Made by a program: the position numbers and the translations under genes
The notes under the pieces: model-generated
Told to the model about the DNA's origin: nothing
Database searches by the model: none
Seen by the model: only the letters and a program-made list of their open reading frames with translations
In this document: positions 1 to 9,399 of the stretch, piece after piece
Layout: each line of letters starts with the position of its first letter
Position numbering within the stretch: position 1 is the first letter of the stretch
Source: Diacronema lutheri
Taxonomy: Eukaryota > Haptophyta > Pavlovophyceae > Pavlovales > Pavlovaceae
Assembly (NCBI GenBank): GCA_019448385.1
Contig: JAGTXO010000051.1
Coordinates: 1-64,000, forward strand
DNA length: 64,000 nt
Direction: 5' to 3'

Positions 1-499
1 ATAGATGGTCAAGCCAAATCCGATCAGGGGCACGATCGCGCCCCGAGTGCAGCGCGGGCCGTTCGGAAGGACGTCCTTGTGAGGGAGCTCTTCGCGTTTG
101 GCGAGCGGGGGAGCACGACGCGCAGCGTTGCTGCGGCGGCGTGCGGGCGGCGAGCAGCGGTCGGGCTGCTCGCGACGAGGCCGAGGCAGACGGGCGCCGT
201 GCCGCCGGCGCAGGTGACGCGCGCCGACGAGCCGTAGCGAGCGTCCGTGATCCGCACGGCGGGTTGGAGCGGGCCGGCTGGTGCGGCGCGCTCGGCCACG
301 GGTGGCGGCGTGCACGGTCGTGCCGCGCGCGGCACGCGTCGCCAGCCGCGCGCGACCTGGGCAGAGCCCGCAAAGCGTCGACCGCTGCGCGGCTCGGCCG
401 TGCGTCAACGCCGGCCGCGCATTCGGCCCGCGCGCGCTGCCAGCCGCCGGCACTGGCGCTGGCAGCTCCGCGGGCGGGGGTGCGGGCGCGAGAGCCGCC

Positions 500-2760
500 G
501 CCGCCACCCGCCGCCGCGCCCCGCCGCCGTCGTCGCCACCGCCGTCGCCGCCGCCGCCTCCCCCGCCGTCATCGTCGTCGTCGCCGCCGCCGCCTCCGTC
601 GCCGTCGCCGTCGCCGTCGCCCTCGCCGCCGCCGCCGTCGCCGCTGCCATCGTCGTCGTCGTCGTCGTCGCCCTCGTCGTCGCCCTCGTCGTCGCCGTCG
701 CACTCGTCGTCGCAGTCGTCGCCCTCGCCGTGCACCATGCGCTCCTCACGCTCCCACACCTCGCCGCGCGCCCACCAGGCGAGCACGAGGGCAAAGCGCT
801 CAGGCGTCGACGTGGTGTCGCGCCCGGCCGCGTGCGCCGCCATGTCGTGCACGTCGTAGAAGATGTTGCGCGCGGCGTTGTAGTCGCGGTGCACGGGCTT
901 CTTGCCGCCGTTGCACGCCGGGCAGATGACGAGCGCGTGCACCGTGCGCGTGCCGCCCTTTGCCACGGGCAGGCGCGGGTTCTGCGCGAGCTCCGCGCCG
1001 CAGCGCTGCAGCCTGCCGCCCTTGGCGAGCCGCGGCATCGAGCAGTGCATCGACGTGTACGGCTCGGGCACGAAGACGGCCGCGACGGCCGCGCCGCCGC
1101 AGCTCGCGCAGCAGCCCCACCTGGAAGGCGGGCGGCGCGCCCTTGGGCTGCGCGCCCTTGTGGTCGCGCAGCCACTTGCCCACGCACACGAGCAGCCGGT
1201 CGCGCGTCACGCCGTCGACACAGTGCGCCGCGATGAGCGCCTCGGCGACGCGCGCCGCGTTGGACCGCCCGCCGCTGTCGCGCCGCCAGCGCTCCTTCCG
1301 GCGCGCCGGCGCGTCGTACACGTGCTCGGCGGCGCGCTCGCGCACCCGCGCGCTCTCGCGGTGGAAGGCGATGTATTTGCCCGCGTCGAGCACCTTGGCG
1401 CTGTGCGCCTCGCCAAGCCGCGCCTCGTCCGCCTCCACGCTGAACTCCTCGCCGCGCCCGTCGGTGCGCACGCGCCGCCGCGCCGCGTTGGTCTTGGCCG
1501 TCTCGCGCGCAAAGCCCGCGGCGCGCGCGCGCGCGCGCTGCGTGAACTGCCGCCAGACGGCCGCCCGCCCGACGTGCGCAGAGTAGGTGGTGATGTTGCC
1601 CATGTTCGGGTCGGCCGCGACGACGACCGCCGCCTCGACGTCGATCGCCCGCCGCAGCTCGGAGCCGAGCGCGACGGCGATGCGCCCGTCCGGCCGGCGC
1701 CAGCGGTGCAGGACGCCCGAGCCGCCGGCCGGCGCCTGCGCCTTCGGCACGAGGACGGTCCCGACGGCGTGCACGGCGACGCCATCTGTCACCACCGACT
1801 TGACGGGCTGCCGGCCCGGGAGCGGCACGCGCGGCAGCGGCGCGAGGCCAACCCACGAGCGCCGCGCGTGCCACGGCAGATCGGCCGGCGGCCGCTCGCG
1901 CCCGGCGTAGTCGAAGACGCGGTTGGAGATGTCGAAGCGCGTCGCAAAGACCGCGTACCTGACGCGCACGTCCGACATCGGCGGGGTGTTGCCGTTTGTG
2001 CCTGTCCACTTGATCGGCTCGCCATCGTGGTCGCGCAGGTCCAGCGCCTTGAGCCGCGCGCGCAGCTCCTTGCGCTCGTCATCCGAAAGCGTCACCCAGA
2101 TGGCGCTCGCGGCGAGGCGCACGTTGCGCGGCACCTGCGCGCAGCGCGCGGCGCGCGAGCGCGCGGGCGCGTGACCAACCTGGCCGCGGGGCGGCGCGCA
2201 CGGCGGCGGCGCGCGCGCTTGGGCGCTCGGCGGCGGCAGCGGCAGCCACGCCTCGCGCGCACATTGTGCGTGCGCAGCGGCGCCACATTGTACCGCGGCG
2301 GCCGTCCGGTCAGCTGCGTGTGGATGTGCGCGAGCCGGCAGAGCAGCGCCTGCCCCTCGGCCACGTGCTGCAGGGTGCGGATCTGCACGAGGAAGTAGCG
2401 CGTCGTGTGCCGGTCGTAGTTCCACCTTTTCGTGGGCGTGCACTTGTAGTCGATCTTGTGGAGGACCATGTCGGGCAGGTGGCGGTCGAGCGCGGCGGGG
2501 CAGCCGACGCGCGCGCCCTCCACGTCGCCGCGCAGCAGCCGCTCGCACAGCTCGCGCACGCGCGCGTTTCGCTGCATCTCGGGCAGCGCGACGAGCGCCT
2601 CGTCGCGCTCGACTGCCGCGCGGACGACGTCGCGGAGCAGCCCGTTCACGACGCGCGATGGATGCATCAGGCACGCGGTGGACACCTGCGTCGCCTCCGC
2701 CTCGAGGATCTCCGTGAGGCCCACCGCGCAGACGGGCTGGACGCCCTCGGCCATCTCGCC
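500..2760 (-). CDS. Fanzor-like RNA-guided nuclease (eukaryotic TnpB/OMEGA family), C-terminal part of a larger polypeptide
   Basis: Fanzors are eukaryotic relatives of IS605 TnpB: RuvC nucleases guided by an omega RNA and carried by many transposons. Seen here on the minus strand: a RuvC-I-like Asp in ADPNMGNITTYS (codon 1610-1612); a Glu in PEPYTSMHC (1063-1065), at the alternative glutamate site typical of Fanzors; a zinc-finger-like ICPACNGG; and the RuvC-III motif HRDYNAARNIF with its Asp at 883-885. An RP-F-like stretch follows, then a long Asp/Glu/Gly tail (about 530-710). The N-terminal part (about 2290-2760) is in frame with the upstream chromodomain ORF, while the catalytic parts lie in other frames, so there are about two frame changes or unrecognised introns. 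The last frame stays open to base 1, so the true end may lie outside the window. Family assignment is strong; activity is doubtful if the frame changes are real. Confidence 0.82.
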
Positions 2761-5700
2761 GACGGCGCGCGCCGTCGCCGCCTTGGTCTGCGCGGCGGCT
2801 TGCTCGGCGGGCTTGCCTCGGGGCGCTGCACCGTACGTGCTCTCGTCCTTGTGCCAGCCGATGGCCGAGAAGATCGCACGGACGGTTCCCTTGTCCATCG
2901 TGGTCGACGTGTGCACGCTGGTCGACGGGCCGCCCGACGCCGCGCCGACGGCCTGCGCGCTCGCCACCGCAGCCTCGTCGCGCACCACCTTGTTGATGAC
3001 GCGGTACGCCTGTGTCGTGAGCCTGTGCACGGCCGCCGCGATGCGCTGCAGCTCCTTCCGCGCACCGGGCTGCGCCGTCACCGCCTGCGGCCCCGCGTTG
3101 AGCGTCGAGCGCTTGACCACGAAGCCCGGGAGCACGCTGACGCGCGTGCGCGCCGTCGCGCCGCCGGCGGCGCGCGCGCTCGGCGCAGCGGGCTCGTCCA
3201 CGCGCGCGCGCTCGACGCCGCGCGCGCGGGGAACGCTCGGCGCGCGCGCGCCCGCGGCGTCGCGCGCGCTCGCGGCGGCACCCGCCGCGGCGCGCTTGCC
3301 CGCGGCGCCCGACTCGCCGTGCGCGCGAAGCGGCGCCGACGCCAATGCCGACGCCGCGCCCGCGCCGCCGCTGCCGCTGCCCGATACGCCCGCGCGCCGC
3401 TTCTGCTCGTCGCGCGTCTTGCGGAACTGGGCGACGAGGTCGCTGCTCACGTTGGCCTCAGGCTCCCACGTGTCGGCGCTCTCGTCGTAGCCCCGCCACC
3501 TGATCCGGAACTGGAACGTCACCTTCTTGCCCGCCTTGCGGCGCTCGTCGACGACCGCCTCGACCTCGTACGTGCGCGCCTCCTCGTCGACGCTCGCGCC
3601 CGCCGCGCTCGCGCCCGTGTCCGGCCACCCAGCGACCGTGCCGCCCAGCCTCTCGGCGGCCGCGCGCAGCTGCCGCTCGCGCTGGGCGGCCGCGGCGCCT
3701 CGCGCGACCAGCGCGGGCAGCATGCCCGCGCCGCCCGCGAGGCCGTGCGCGCCGACGCTGGCGGTCATCAGCGCGTCGAGGCACGCGAACGTTGCGAGCG
3801 CACGCGCGCCATCGTCGCCGCCGCGCGGCTGCGAGCGCACGACGGGCGATGGCCGCGGCTCCCCCTCGGCCGCGAGCAGCGGCCAGATCGCACTGGCCAG
3901 CGCGACGGCATGCGCGCCGACCGCGACGGCCACGTCCGCGTCGAGCGGCGCAAAGTCGTAGCGCACGAGCGCGGCCGGGCGCGAGTCGTCCGTCGGCCGG
4001 TCGGCGACGAGCAGCCCGACCGGGCGCGGCGGCTCGCCGGACGGCGCGGCGACGGGCACGCAGAGGAGCACGACGAGCAGGCGCGGCGTGCCGCCGAGCA
4101 GCGCGCGCGCGGCATCCGCCCCGTCGGCTCCGCCGCGCGCGGCCGCGGCGAGCAGCTCGGCCGCGCGCGTCGGGCCCAGCGCCGTGCGCGCGTCCTTGCG
4201 CGCGCGTGCGCGGGCCGTGTACGCGGCGCAGGCGTCGTCGAGCACCGCCGCGCTGGGCGCGGTGCCAGTCGTCGCCCACGCGCGCAGCGCGTCGCGCACC
4301 CGCGTGACGATCGCCTGGTCGACCGCCGCCTCGCCGGCAGCGTGCGCCGGCGCGCACGCCGGCGGTGCGGCGGCAGGCGCGAGCGCGGGCGCGCCGTCGG
4401 CGCCGTCAACGCCGACGGCGCCGTCGGCGCGCCGCCACGCGAGCTTCGCCTCGATCTGCTGCCGGACGGCGTGGCAGTGCCGGTCGATGCCGCGCGCGTC
4501 GTCGAGCGCGGCCAGCGCGTCCTCAGCGGCGGGACGGCCGCTCGCGTCCGCGACGGCCTGCAGGCAGAGCAGCGCGGCCGCACGCGCGTTGCACGCGCTC
4601 TGCGGCTCGGGCGCGAGCGCGAGCTCGAGCTCGAGCGGCGACGCGCCTCGCGCCGCGGCGATCGCGTCCATCAGCACGTCCAACCGCTGCACCAGCGCCC
4701 TGTGCGCGTCGCGCGGCGCGCCCGTCGACGGCGCGCGCGAGCGCGTCGCCAGGAGCCCGAGCGCGCGCGCCGGCGCGCCCGCCGGCGTGTGCAGCACGAG
4801 CAGCGCCGCGCCCGCCAAGCTCGCGTTGCGCGTGACGAGCGCGAAGATGCGCGTCGCCTCGTGCGCGCCCACCGACGCCCAGATCGCAGCGCGATCGGCG
4901 TCCGTCTGCGCGTCGCACAGGTCGCGCACGTCGTCCGGCGCGAGCAGCGCGCCGCCGCCGGCGGAGCGCGCGACGATCGCCCGCGCCTCCGCCACGAAGA
5001 CGGCCTGCGGCAGGTCGGCGTGGCGCGCGTCGACGATGGCGCGCGTCGCGTGCACGCCGAGCTCCACGCCGCGGTAGAAGGCGCGCGCGTTGGCCGCGCG
5101 CGCGTGCGCCGGCCGTCCGTCCGCGTTGCGCCTCGCGCGCGCCTGCTTGCTCGTGCGCGCGAGGCCGTCGCGTGGCGGTGGCGGCAGCGTGGCGAGGAAG
5201 CGCGCGGCGGGCGGCGGCGCGCGCACGCCGCGCTGCCGCCGTGCGATGGCCGCGAGCCGCCGGCCCGCCGCGCTGCCGCCCGCGCCGACGTGCTGCCGGC
5301 GGCCGAGCGCCGCCGGTGGCGGCGGCGGCGGCGGCGCGGCGGCGGGCGGCGGCGCGACGGCGGGCGGCGGCGCGGCGGCGGGCGGCGGCGCGGCGGTGGG
5401 CGGCGGCGCGGCGGCGGGCGGCAGCGGCGGCGGCGCGGCGGCGACGGCAGCACCAGTCGGCTTGTCCGCCCACGCACCCGAGACGCTGTCCCAGGCCTTG
5501 CCCGGTGGCGCGCGCCCACGCGGCCGCGGGTGGCGGGCTCGAGCGGCGGGGGGCGGGCGGCCGGCGCGCCAGTCGAAGACAGGTGCAACCGTGGCGGCAG
5601 GCGCCGAGTGCAGCGCGTCGGTCACAGAGCGCGTGGTGCGCGCGGCGACCGTGGCGCGCATGGCGGGCGGGCGGTGAGCAGCGCCCGCCGGCGCGCCGGC

Positions 5701-8700
5701 GGGCGCGGCAGCCGGCGCGCCGGCGGGCGCGGCCGCCTCGAGCCCGGCGGAGGCGCCGCGCTTGCGCTTGCGCGTGCCGCCGCGCGTGCGCCTGCGCGCG
5801 CGCCCGCCGCGCGCCCGTGCGGCCTGCGCGTCGCCAGCCGCGTCGCCGGCCGCGTCGCCGCGCCGCACGTAGACGATCGCGAACGCCTCCTCGCCGGTCC
5901 CGTCGACGCCGCCGCGCGCGCGGCGTAGGACCGACCGCCACTGCAGCCGCCGCGCGCGGCCGGGCTCGCACGCAAACCAGCGCCCACCGCGCCTGACGAC
6001 GGCCACAAAGTCGTCGTCGCGCCGCCCGCGCCGGCGCGTGCGCAGCAGCACGCACTGCACGTCGAGCCAGCCCTCGTGCCAGTCGGCCGTGCTGGGGGCG
6101 ACGCGAATCGACTGCGGGAGCTCGACGCCAAAGCCGGCGAGGCGCACGATGTGCGCGACGATGACGCTCGAAATGGCGGGGGCGCTCGACGGGTCGTCCG
6201 CTGCAGCGAGCACCGCCTCGCCCCAGTGCTCACGCGTGACGCAATCCGCGTCCTCGACGTGCACGTGCGCCACGCTCGCGCCGAGCTGGTGCAGCAACGC
6301 GCAGATGTCGGCGTCGACCGTCCTCTCCTCCTCGGCCGCCTCGGCCGTGCCGCGGGCGGCGGCGTCGCCCGCCGGCTGCCCGAGGTACGCGATCGCCCGC
6401 TCGACGGCCGCGCCCTCCGCACGCGCTGCGCTGTCGATCGCCGCATTGCCGACGGGCGCGCGCAGCGCCGCGATCGCGTCTTGCAACGCCGTCGCGTCGC
6501 CCGTCGCCGCCGCCGCCGTCACCGCCGCCGCGCTCGCGGTGCCGTGCGCGACGGCGTGCAGCGCGGCGGCGCGCGCGGCGGGGATGCGCCCGTCCAGCGC
6601 GAGCACGAGCGGCGGCCCGGCCGGCGTCTGCTGCCGCCGGTGCCGCCGGCTCGCAGCCGGGTGGTCGGTGCGCGCGCGCTCGAGCCGCGCGCGCCGCTCG
6701 ACGACGCGCGCCCAGAAGGCCTGCACCCTCAGCTGCGCGAATGCAAGCCAGCCGGCGCCGCGCGTCACGACGTGCACGACGATCCGGTCCTCGTGCCTGA
6801 GGTACTGCACGTAGAGCGCTTTGCTCACGCCGAGGACGTGCATGCCGAGCTGCAGCTGATCGCGGTGCGGCTGCGGCGGCCCGTCCTCGTGCGCCGTGGC
6901 GCCCGCCTTGGTGAGCGTCTTCACCTCGACGAGGACCTGCTCGTTGTTTTCGGGGAGGATGGCGAGCCCGTCCGGCGAGAAGGCGAACGGCGCGCTCTTG
7001 TCGTGCGGGTCCGCACGCACCATCGGCAGGTTGCACACGACGGTGATGCCGTACGCGGCCGCCAGCTTGCGCAGCGCGACGGCCTCGCCGAGGATGCCCG
7101 CGGTCGTCGCCTTGGTCCGCACCTCGCGCCGCCGCCGGTGCACGTACTCGTCGGTGAGCGTCTCGTGCGCGACGCCGGCGTTGTCGTTCACGACGTCGCC
7201 AACCTTGCTGCCCGTGACCTCCTCCCATCGCTCGTCGTGCCAGCGCGGGCTGCGCTGCGCGGGCGCGCCCGCGCCGACGGCGTCGAGCACGCGGCGCAGC
7301 GCTGTGCCGTCGGGCGCAGCAGGCACGCGCGCGCGGTCCTGGGCCTCGCGAGCGTCGAGGACGCGGCCCGTAGTGGAATCTTGGGGTAGGTCGAGCTTGC
7401 TCGCCTCGCCGTAGCGGCTCTCCAGCTGGCGCGGTGCGTCGGCAGGGCCGCCGTCCGTGCGCGCACCCGACGCGCCCGCCAGTGCACGCGGCGCAGCGTC
7501 CGAGGCGCCCGCCGCGCCCGCGCCGCCGCCAATCGCGCCAGCGCACGCGCGCGCCGCGACCTGCGGACGGCCAGCCGCAGGGACCTCGTCCGCTCGGCCG
7601 GCCGCTGCGTCGGCCGTCCGCTTGGCCACCTCGCGCACGTCTCCGAGCGCGAGCGTGGCTGGCGCCGTCCAGCTCCCGTTGCGTTTGTCCCAAAATTTGA
7701 GCAGCCCGCCAAGGAAGGGCGTGCCCGTCGGGCGGTCCTCGGGCACCTCCGCCAGGATCGCGTCGACGCGCAGCGCGGCCGCCACATCGCAGAACGCGCG
7801 CGCGGCGCGCGCCATCCGCTCGGCGCGCGCGCCGCCGTCGTCCGCCGCGCGGCGGATGGCGTGGCTCACGTGCGCGACGCGGAGCGAGACGACGGCGTGC
7901 GCCGGCGCGTCGGCGCCCGTGCCGAGCGTGTGCCGCCGGATGGCCAGCTGCCCATCGCCCATGCGCGGCGGCAGCGACGCGCACGCCGCGACGGTCGTCG
8001 TGCCGGCCGCGCTGTCGCACAGCCAGCTCGCCTCGCCGCCGCCCGCAAACTCAAAGGTCGCGAAGCCCTCGCGGCCGAAAAGCGCGACGAAGTGGTCGAG
8101 CACCGCCTTGTTGATCGCGCGCGCCGCCGGCCGCGTCGATGCGCCGCGGGCAGCGCCACCCGCCGCGCCGCGCGCATCGCTGCACGTCGCAGGGCAGGTG
8201 CAGCCGGACGCGCGCACGCCGTCCGACCGCGTCCGCGGCAGCTCGAGCTCGCGCACCTTGGGGCAGAACCAGAGCGGGTTGGACGCCTCGAGGCACAGCA
8301 CGACGAGCCGCCCGTCCGTGCCGGCCAGCGCGCGCGCGTCGCGCAGCAGCTCGACGGCGAGCTCGGACGTCGCCGCGTGCACCGCCGGCTCGCCCGTCGC
8401 GCGGTCGGGCGGGAAGAGGCCGCCGCCGACGAGCGGGCTGGGGCAGCGGCCGAGCATTACGAGCAGCGGCGGCGGCGGCGTCTGCGGCGCCTGCTGCCCG
8501 ACCGCAGCCGCCGTCAGCCCGGCCAGGTCGGAGCTCGTGCGGAGGGCCTTGAGCGCGACGCGCGAGCCGGTGCCCGCCTGCTCGGAAAACGTGGCGAGCA
8601 TGGCGCACGTGCTCGCCCTCGCGCCGCACTGCCAGCTGACGCGCGCGAGGAGGCCTTCCAGCGTGTCGTTTTCCGCGCGGCCGCGTGACCGCGTCGAGCG

Positions 8701-9399
8701 CCGCCGGGCCGAGCTGGAGGCTGCCGGGCGTGACGCACAGCACCGCCTCGTGGTAGGCGCGCAGCAGCTCCCTCGGCAGCTGCTCGGCGGGCGTCGCCGC
8801 CTGCTCGCCCACCCACCGTACACCGTGGCCGCCGTCGCCCGCGCCCGCGAGCCGGACCGCCGGCCCGCCCGTGATCGCCGAGGTCGGTGGCGTGCCGAGC
8901 GCGTCGACGAGCGCGCGCACGGGCGCGACACGCCTGCGCGCAGCGTCCGCGCCGACGGCGAGCGCGGCGATCTGAGCGCCCTCCCATGCGCGCTCCCTCG
9001 CGTCGTCCCGCGCGGCCGCCGGCGCGGCGCCCGGCCGCGCGCCGGGCGGCACCGCGCACGCCGCCGCGACGACCTCCGCGCGCGCGCCGGCGGCGTCGGG
9101 CGCGTGCAGCTGCGCGAGCGCGCCAAAGAGCGCGGCGGCCGAGCGGTAGCGGCCGTGCGCCGCGACGAGCGCGTAGAGCACGCGCAGCGCGGCCACGCCC
9201 GCCTGGTCGGGCGCGTCGCCAGCGATGCGCCCGACCTCCCACGTGCGCGTGGGCGGCGGGCTGCCGTCGGCCGGGTCCGGACGCAGCGCCCACGCGCGCT
9301 CGACGATCGCGTTGAACACGTCGCGCGCGGCGCCCTCGTCAAACTCGGCGGCGCCCGCCGCGTGCGCGCACCACCCGTGCACGCGCGACGTGGGCGCAT
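2092..9399 (-). CDS. Giant multidomain ORF: YqaJ-like nuclease, Ulp1-like units, chromodomain, Fanzor N-terminus
   Basis: One uninterrupted frame of about 2435 codons; its first part (above about 8.7 kb) overlaps the upstream ORF and is probably a shadow. In order: a Cys-containing region of unknown fold (about 8.6-7.7 kb); a PD-(D/E)XK nuclease of YqaJ/lambda-exonuclease type (7.2-6.7 kb); a segment ending like a USP C-terminus but without the His (6.1-5.9 kb); a Pro/Ala-rich linker (5.45-5.3 kb); two Ulp1-like units (5.0-4.5 and 4.3-3.75 kb); a chromodomain (3.57-3.41 kb); and the start of the Fanzor-like part. The mix points to a transposon-type polyprotein combining nucleases with SUMO/ubiquitin-protease folds. 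Composition is extremely Ala/Arg-rich. I could not recognise the complete protein in any single family. The start is uncertain, and it probably continues the ORF that begins near 12127. Confidence 0.7.
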   Translation of the reverse strand: MRPRRACTGGARTRRAPPSLTRAPRATCSTRSSSARGRCVRTRPTAARRPRARGRSGASLATRPTRRAWPRCACSTRSSRRTAATARPPRSLARSRSCTRPTPPARARRSSRRRARCRPARGRAPRRRPRGTTRGSAHGRALRSPRSPSARTLRAGVSRPCARSSTRSARHRPRRSRAGRRSGSRARATAATVYGGWASRRRRPPSSCRGSCCAPTTRRCCASRPAASSSARRRSTRSRGRAENDTLEGLLARVSWQCGARASTCAMLATFSEQAGTGSRVALKALRTSSDLAGLTAAAVGQQAPQTPPPPLLVMLGRCPSPLVGGGLFPPDRATGEPAVHAATSELAVELLRDARALAGTDGRLVVLCLEASNPLWFCPKVRELELPRTRSDGVRASGCTCPATCSDARGAAGGAARGASTRPAARAINKAVLDHFVALFGREGFATFEFAGGGEASWLCDSAAGTTTVAACASLPPRMGDGQLAIRRHTLGTGADAPAHAVVSLRVAHVSHAIRRAADDGGARAERMARAARAFCDVAAALRVDAILAEVPEDRPTGTPFLGGLLKFWDKRNGSWTAPATLALGDVREVAKRTADAAAGRADEVPAAGRPQVAARACAGAIGGGAGAAGASDAAPRALAGASGARTDGGPADAPRQLESRYGEASKLDLPQDSTTGRVLDAREAQDRARVPAAPDGTALRRVLDAVGAGAPAQRSPRWHDERWEEVTGSKVGDVVNDNAGVAHETLTDEYVHRRRREVRTKATTAGILGEAVALRKLAAAYGITVVCNLPMVRADPHDKSAPFAFSPDGLAILPENNEQVLVEVKTLTKAGATAHEDGPPQPHRDQLQLGMHVLGVSKALYVQYLRHEDRIVVHVVTRGAGWLAFAQLRVQAFWARVVERRARLERARTDHPAASRRHRRQQTPAGPPLVLALDGRIPAARAAALHAVAHGTASAAAVTAAAATGDATALQDAIAALRAPVGNAAIDSAARAEGAAVERAIAYLGQPAGDAAARGTAEAAEEERTVDADICALLHQLGASVAHVHVEDADCVTREHWGEAVLAAADDPSSAPAISSVIVAHIVRLAGFGVELPQSIRVAPSTADWHEGWLDVQCVLLRTRRRGRRDDDFVAVVRRGGRWFACEPGRARRLQWRSVLRRARGGVDGTGEEAFAIVYVRRGDAAGDAAGDAQAARARGGRARRRTRGGTRKRKRGASAGLEAAAPAGAPAAAPAGAPAGAAHRPPAMRATVAARTTRSVTDALHSAPAATVAPVFDWRAGRPPPAARARHPRPRGRAPPGKAWDSVSGAWADKPTGAAVAAAPPPLPPAAAPPPTAAPPPAAAPPPAVAPPPAAAPPPPPPPAALGRRQHVGAGGSAAGRRLAAIARRQRGVRAPPPAARFLATLPPPPRDGLARTSKQARARRNADGRPAHARAANARAFYRGVELGVHATRAIVDARHADLPQAVFVAEARAIVARSAGGGALLAPDDVRDLCDAQTDADRAAIWASVGAHEATRIFALVTRNASLAGAALLVLHTPAGAPARALGLLATRSRAPSTGAPRDAHRALVQRLDVLMDAIAAARGASPLELELALAPEPQSACNARAAALLCLQAVADASGRPAAEDALAALDDARGIDRHCHAVRQQIEAKLAWRRADGAVGVDGADGAPALAPAAAPPACAPAHAAGEAAVDQAIVTRVRDALRAWATTGTAPSAAVLDDACAAYTARARARKDARTALGPTRAAELLAAAARGGADGADAARALLGGTPRLLVVLLCVPVAAPSGEPPRPVGLLVADRPTDDSRPAALVRYDFAPLDADVAVAVGAHAVALASAIWPLLAAEGEPRPSPVVRSQPRGGDDGARALATFACLDALMTASVGAHGLAGGAGMLPALVARGAAAAQRERQLRAAAERLGGTVAGWPDTGASAAGASVDEEARTYEVEAVVDERRKAGKKVTFQFRIRWRGYDESADTWEPEANVSSDLVAQFRKTRDEQKRRAGVSGSGSGGAGAASALASAPLRAHGESGAAGKRAAAGAAASARDAAGARAPSVPRARGVERARVDEPAAPSARAAGGATARTRVSVLPGFVVKRSTLNAGPQAVTAQPGARKELQRIAAAVHRLTTQAYRVINKVVRDEAAVASAQAVGAASGGPSTSVHTSTTMDKGTVRAIFSAIGWHKDESTYGAAPRGKPAEQAAAQTKAATARAVGEMAEGVQPVCAVGLTEILEAEATQVSTACLMHPSRVVNGLLRDVVRAAVERDEALVALPEMQRNARVRELCERLLRGDVEGARVGCPAALDRHLPDMVLHKIDYKCTPTKRWNYDRHTTRYFLVQIRTLQHVAEGQALLCRLAHIHTQLTGRPPRYNVAPLRTHNVRARRGCRCRRRAPKRARRRRARRPAARLVTRPRARAPRAARRCRATCASPRAPSG
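3412..3578 (-). other. Chromodomain within the giant ORF
   Basis: The translated segment has the chromodomain pattern: YEVEAVVDER, then FQFRIRWRGYDESADTWEP, then SSDLVAQF. The aromatic cage positions (Y, W, and W of TWEP) are all present. Chromodomains bind methylated histone H3 tails and are known to target some retroelement integrases and transposases to heterochromatin. Here it lies about 250-400 residues before the Fanzor-like catalytic core in the same polypeptide, with a Ser/Ala-rich linker between. A tethering role for the nuclease is inference. Confidence 0.88.
4500..5010 (-). other. Ulp1-like unit with partial triad (in giant ORF)
   Basis: This shares the layout of the complete unit at 11.4-11.9 kb. 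The strand LLVLHTPAG carries His (codon 4788-4790), followed by GLLATRS where the Asp would be expected, and EPQSACNARAAALLCLQ with Gln and Cys (Cys 4591-4593). The Asp position reads Thr/Arg, so catalysis is doubtful. A further copy at about 3.75-4.3 kb keeps an Asp-like VADRPT and SQPRGGDDGARAL but has neither the His nor the Cys. Confidence 0.5.
5326..5440 (-). repeat. In-frame Pro/Ala coding repeat
   Basis: GC-rich tandem repeat of about 18 bases encoding PPPAAAPPP-like units in the linker of the giant ORF; reading frame is kept. Confidence 0.8.
6690..7200 (-). other. YqaJ/lambda-exonuclease-like PD-(D/E)XK nuclease domain in the giant ORF
   Basis: The core motifs are FAFSPDG (active-site Asp, near 6970) and VLVEVKTLT (Glu-x-Lys, near 6920), followed by a conserved HRDQLQLGMHVLG helix and an ALYVQYL strand. 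Upstream is a helix-rich segment resembling the start of YqaJ recombinase domains (GSKVGDVVND...GILGEAVALRKL). These enzymes resect double-stranded DNA 5' to 3' and usually work with a ssDNA-annealing protein; they are common in phages, large DNA viruses and some eukaryotic transposons. All three catalytic residues are present, unlike most protease-like units in the same ORF. A C-terminal basic stretch (about 6650-6720) follows. Confidence 0.72.

Noticed and set aside
24-335. Minus-strand 103-codon ORF at the left edge
   Set aside because: Overlaps the open frame following the Fanzor motifs and shows no features of its own.
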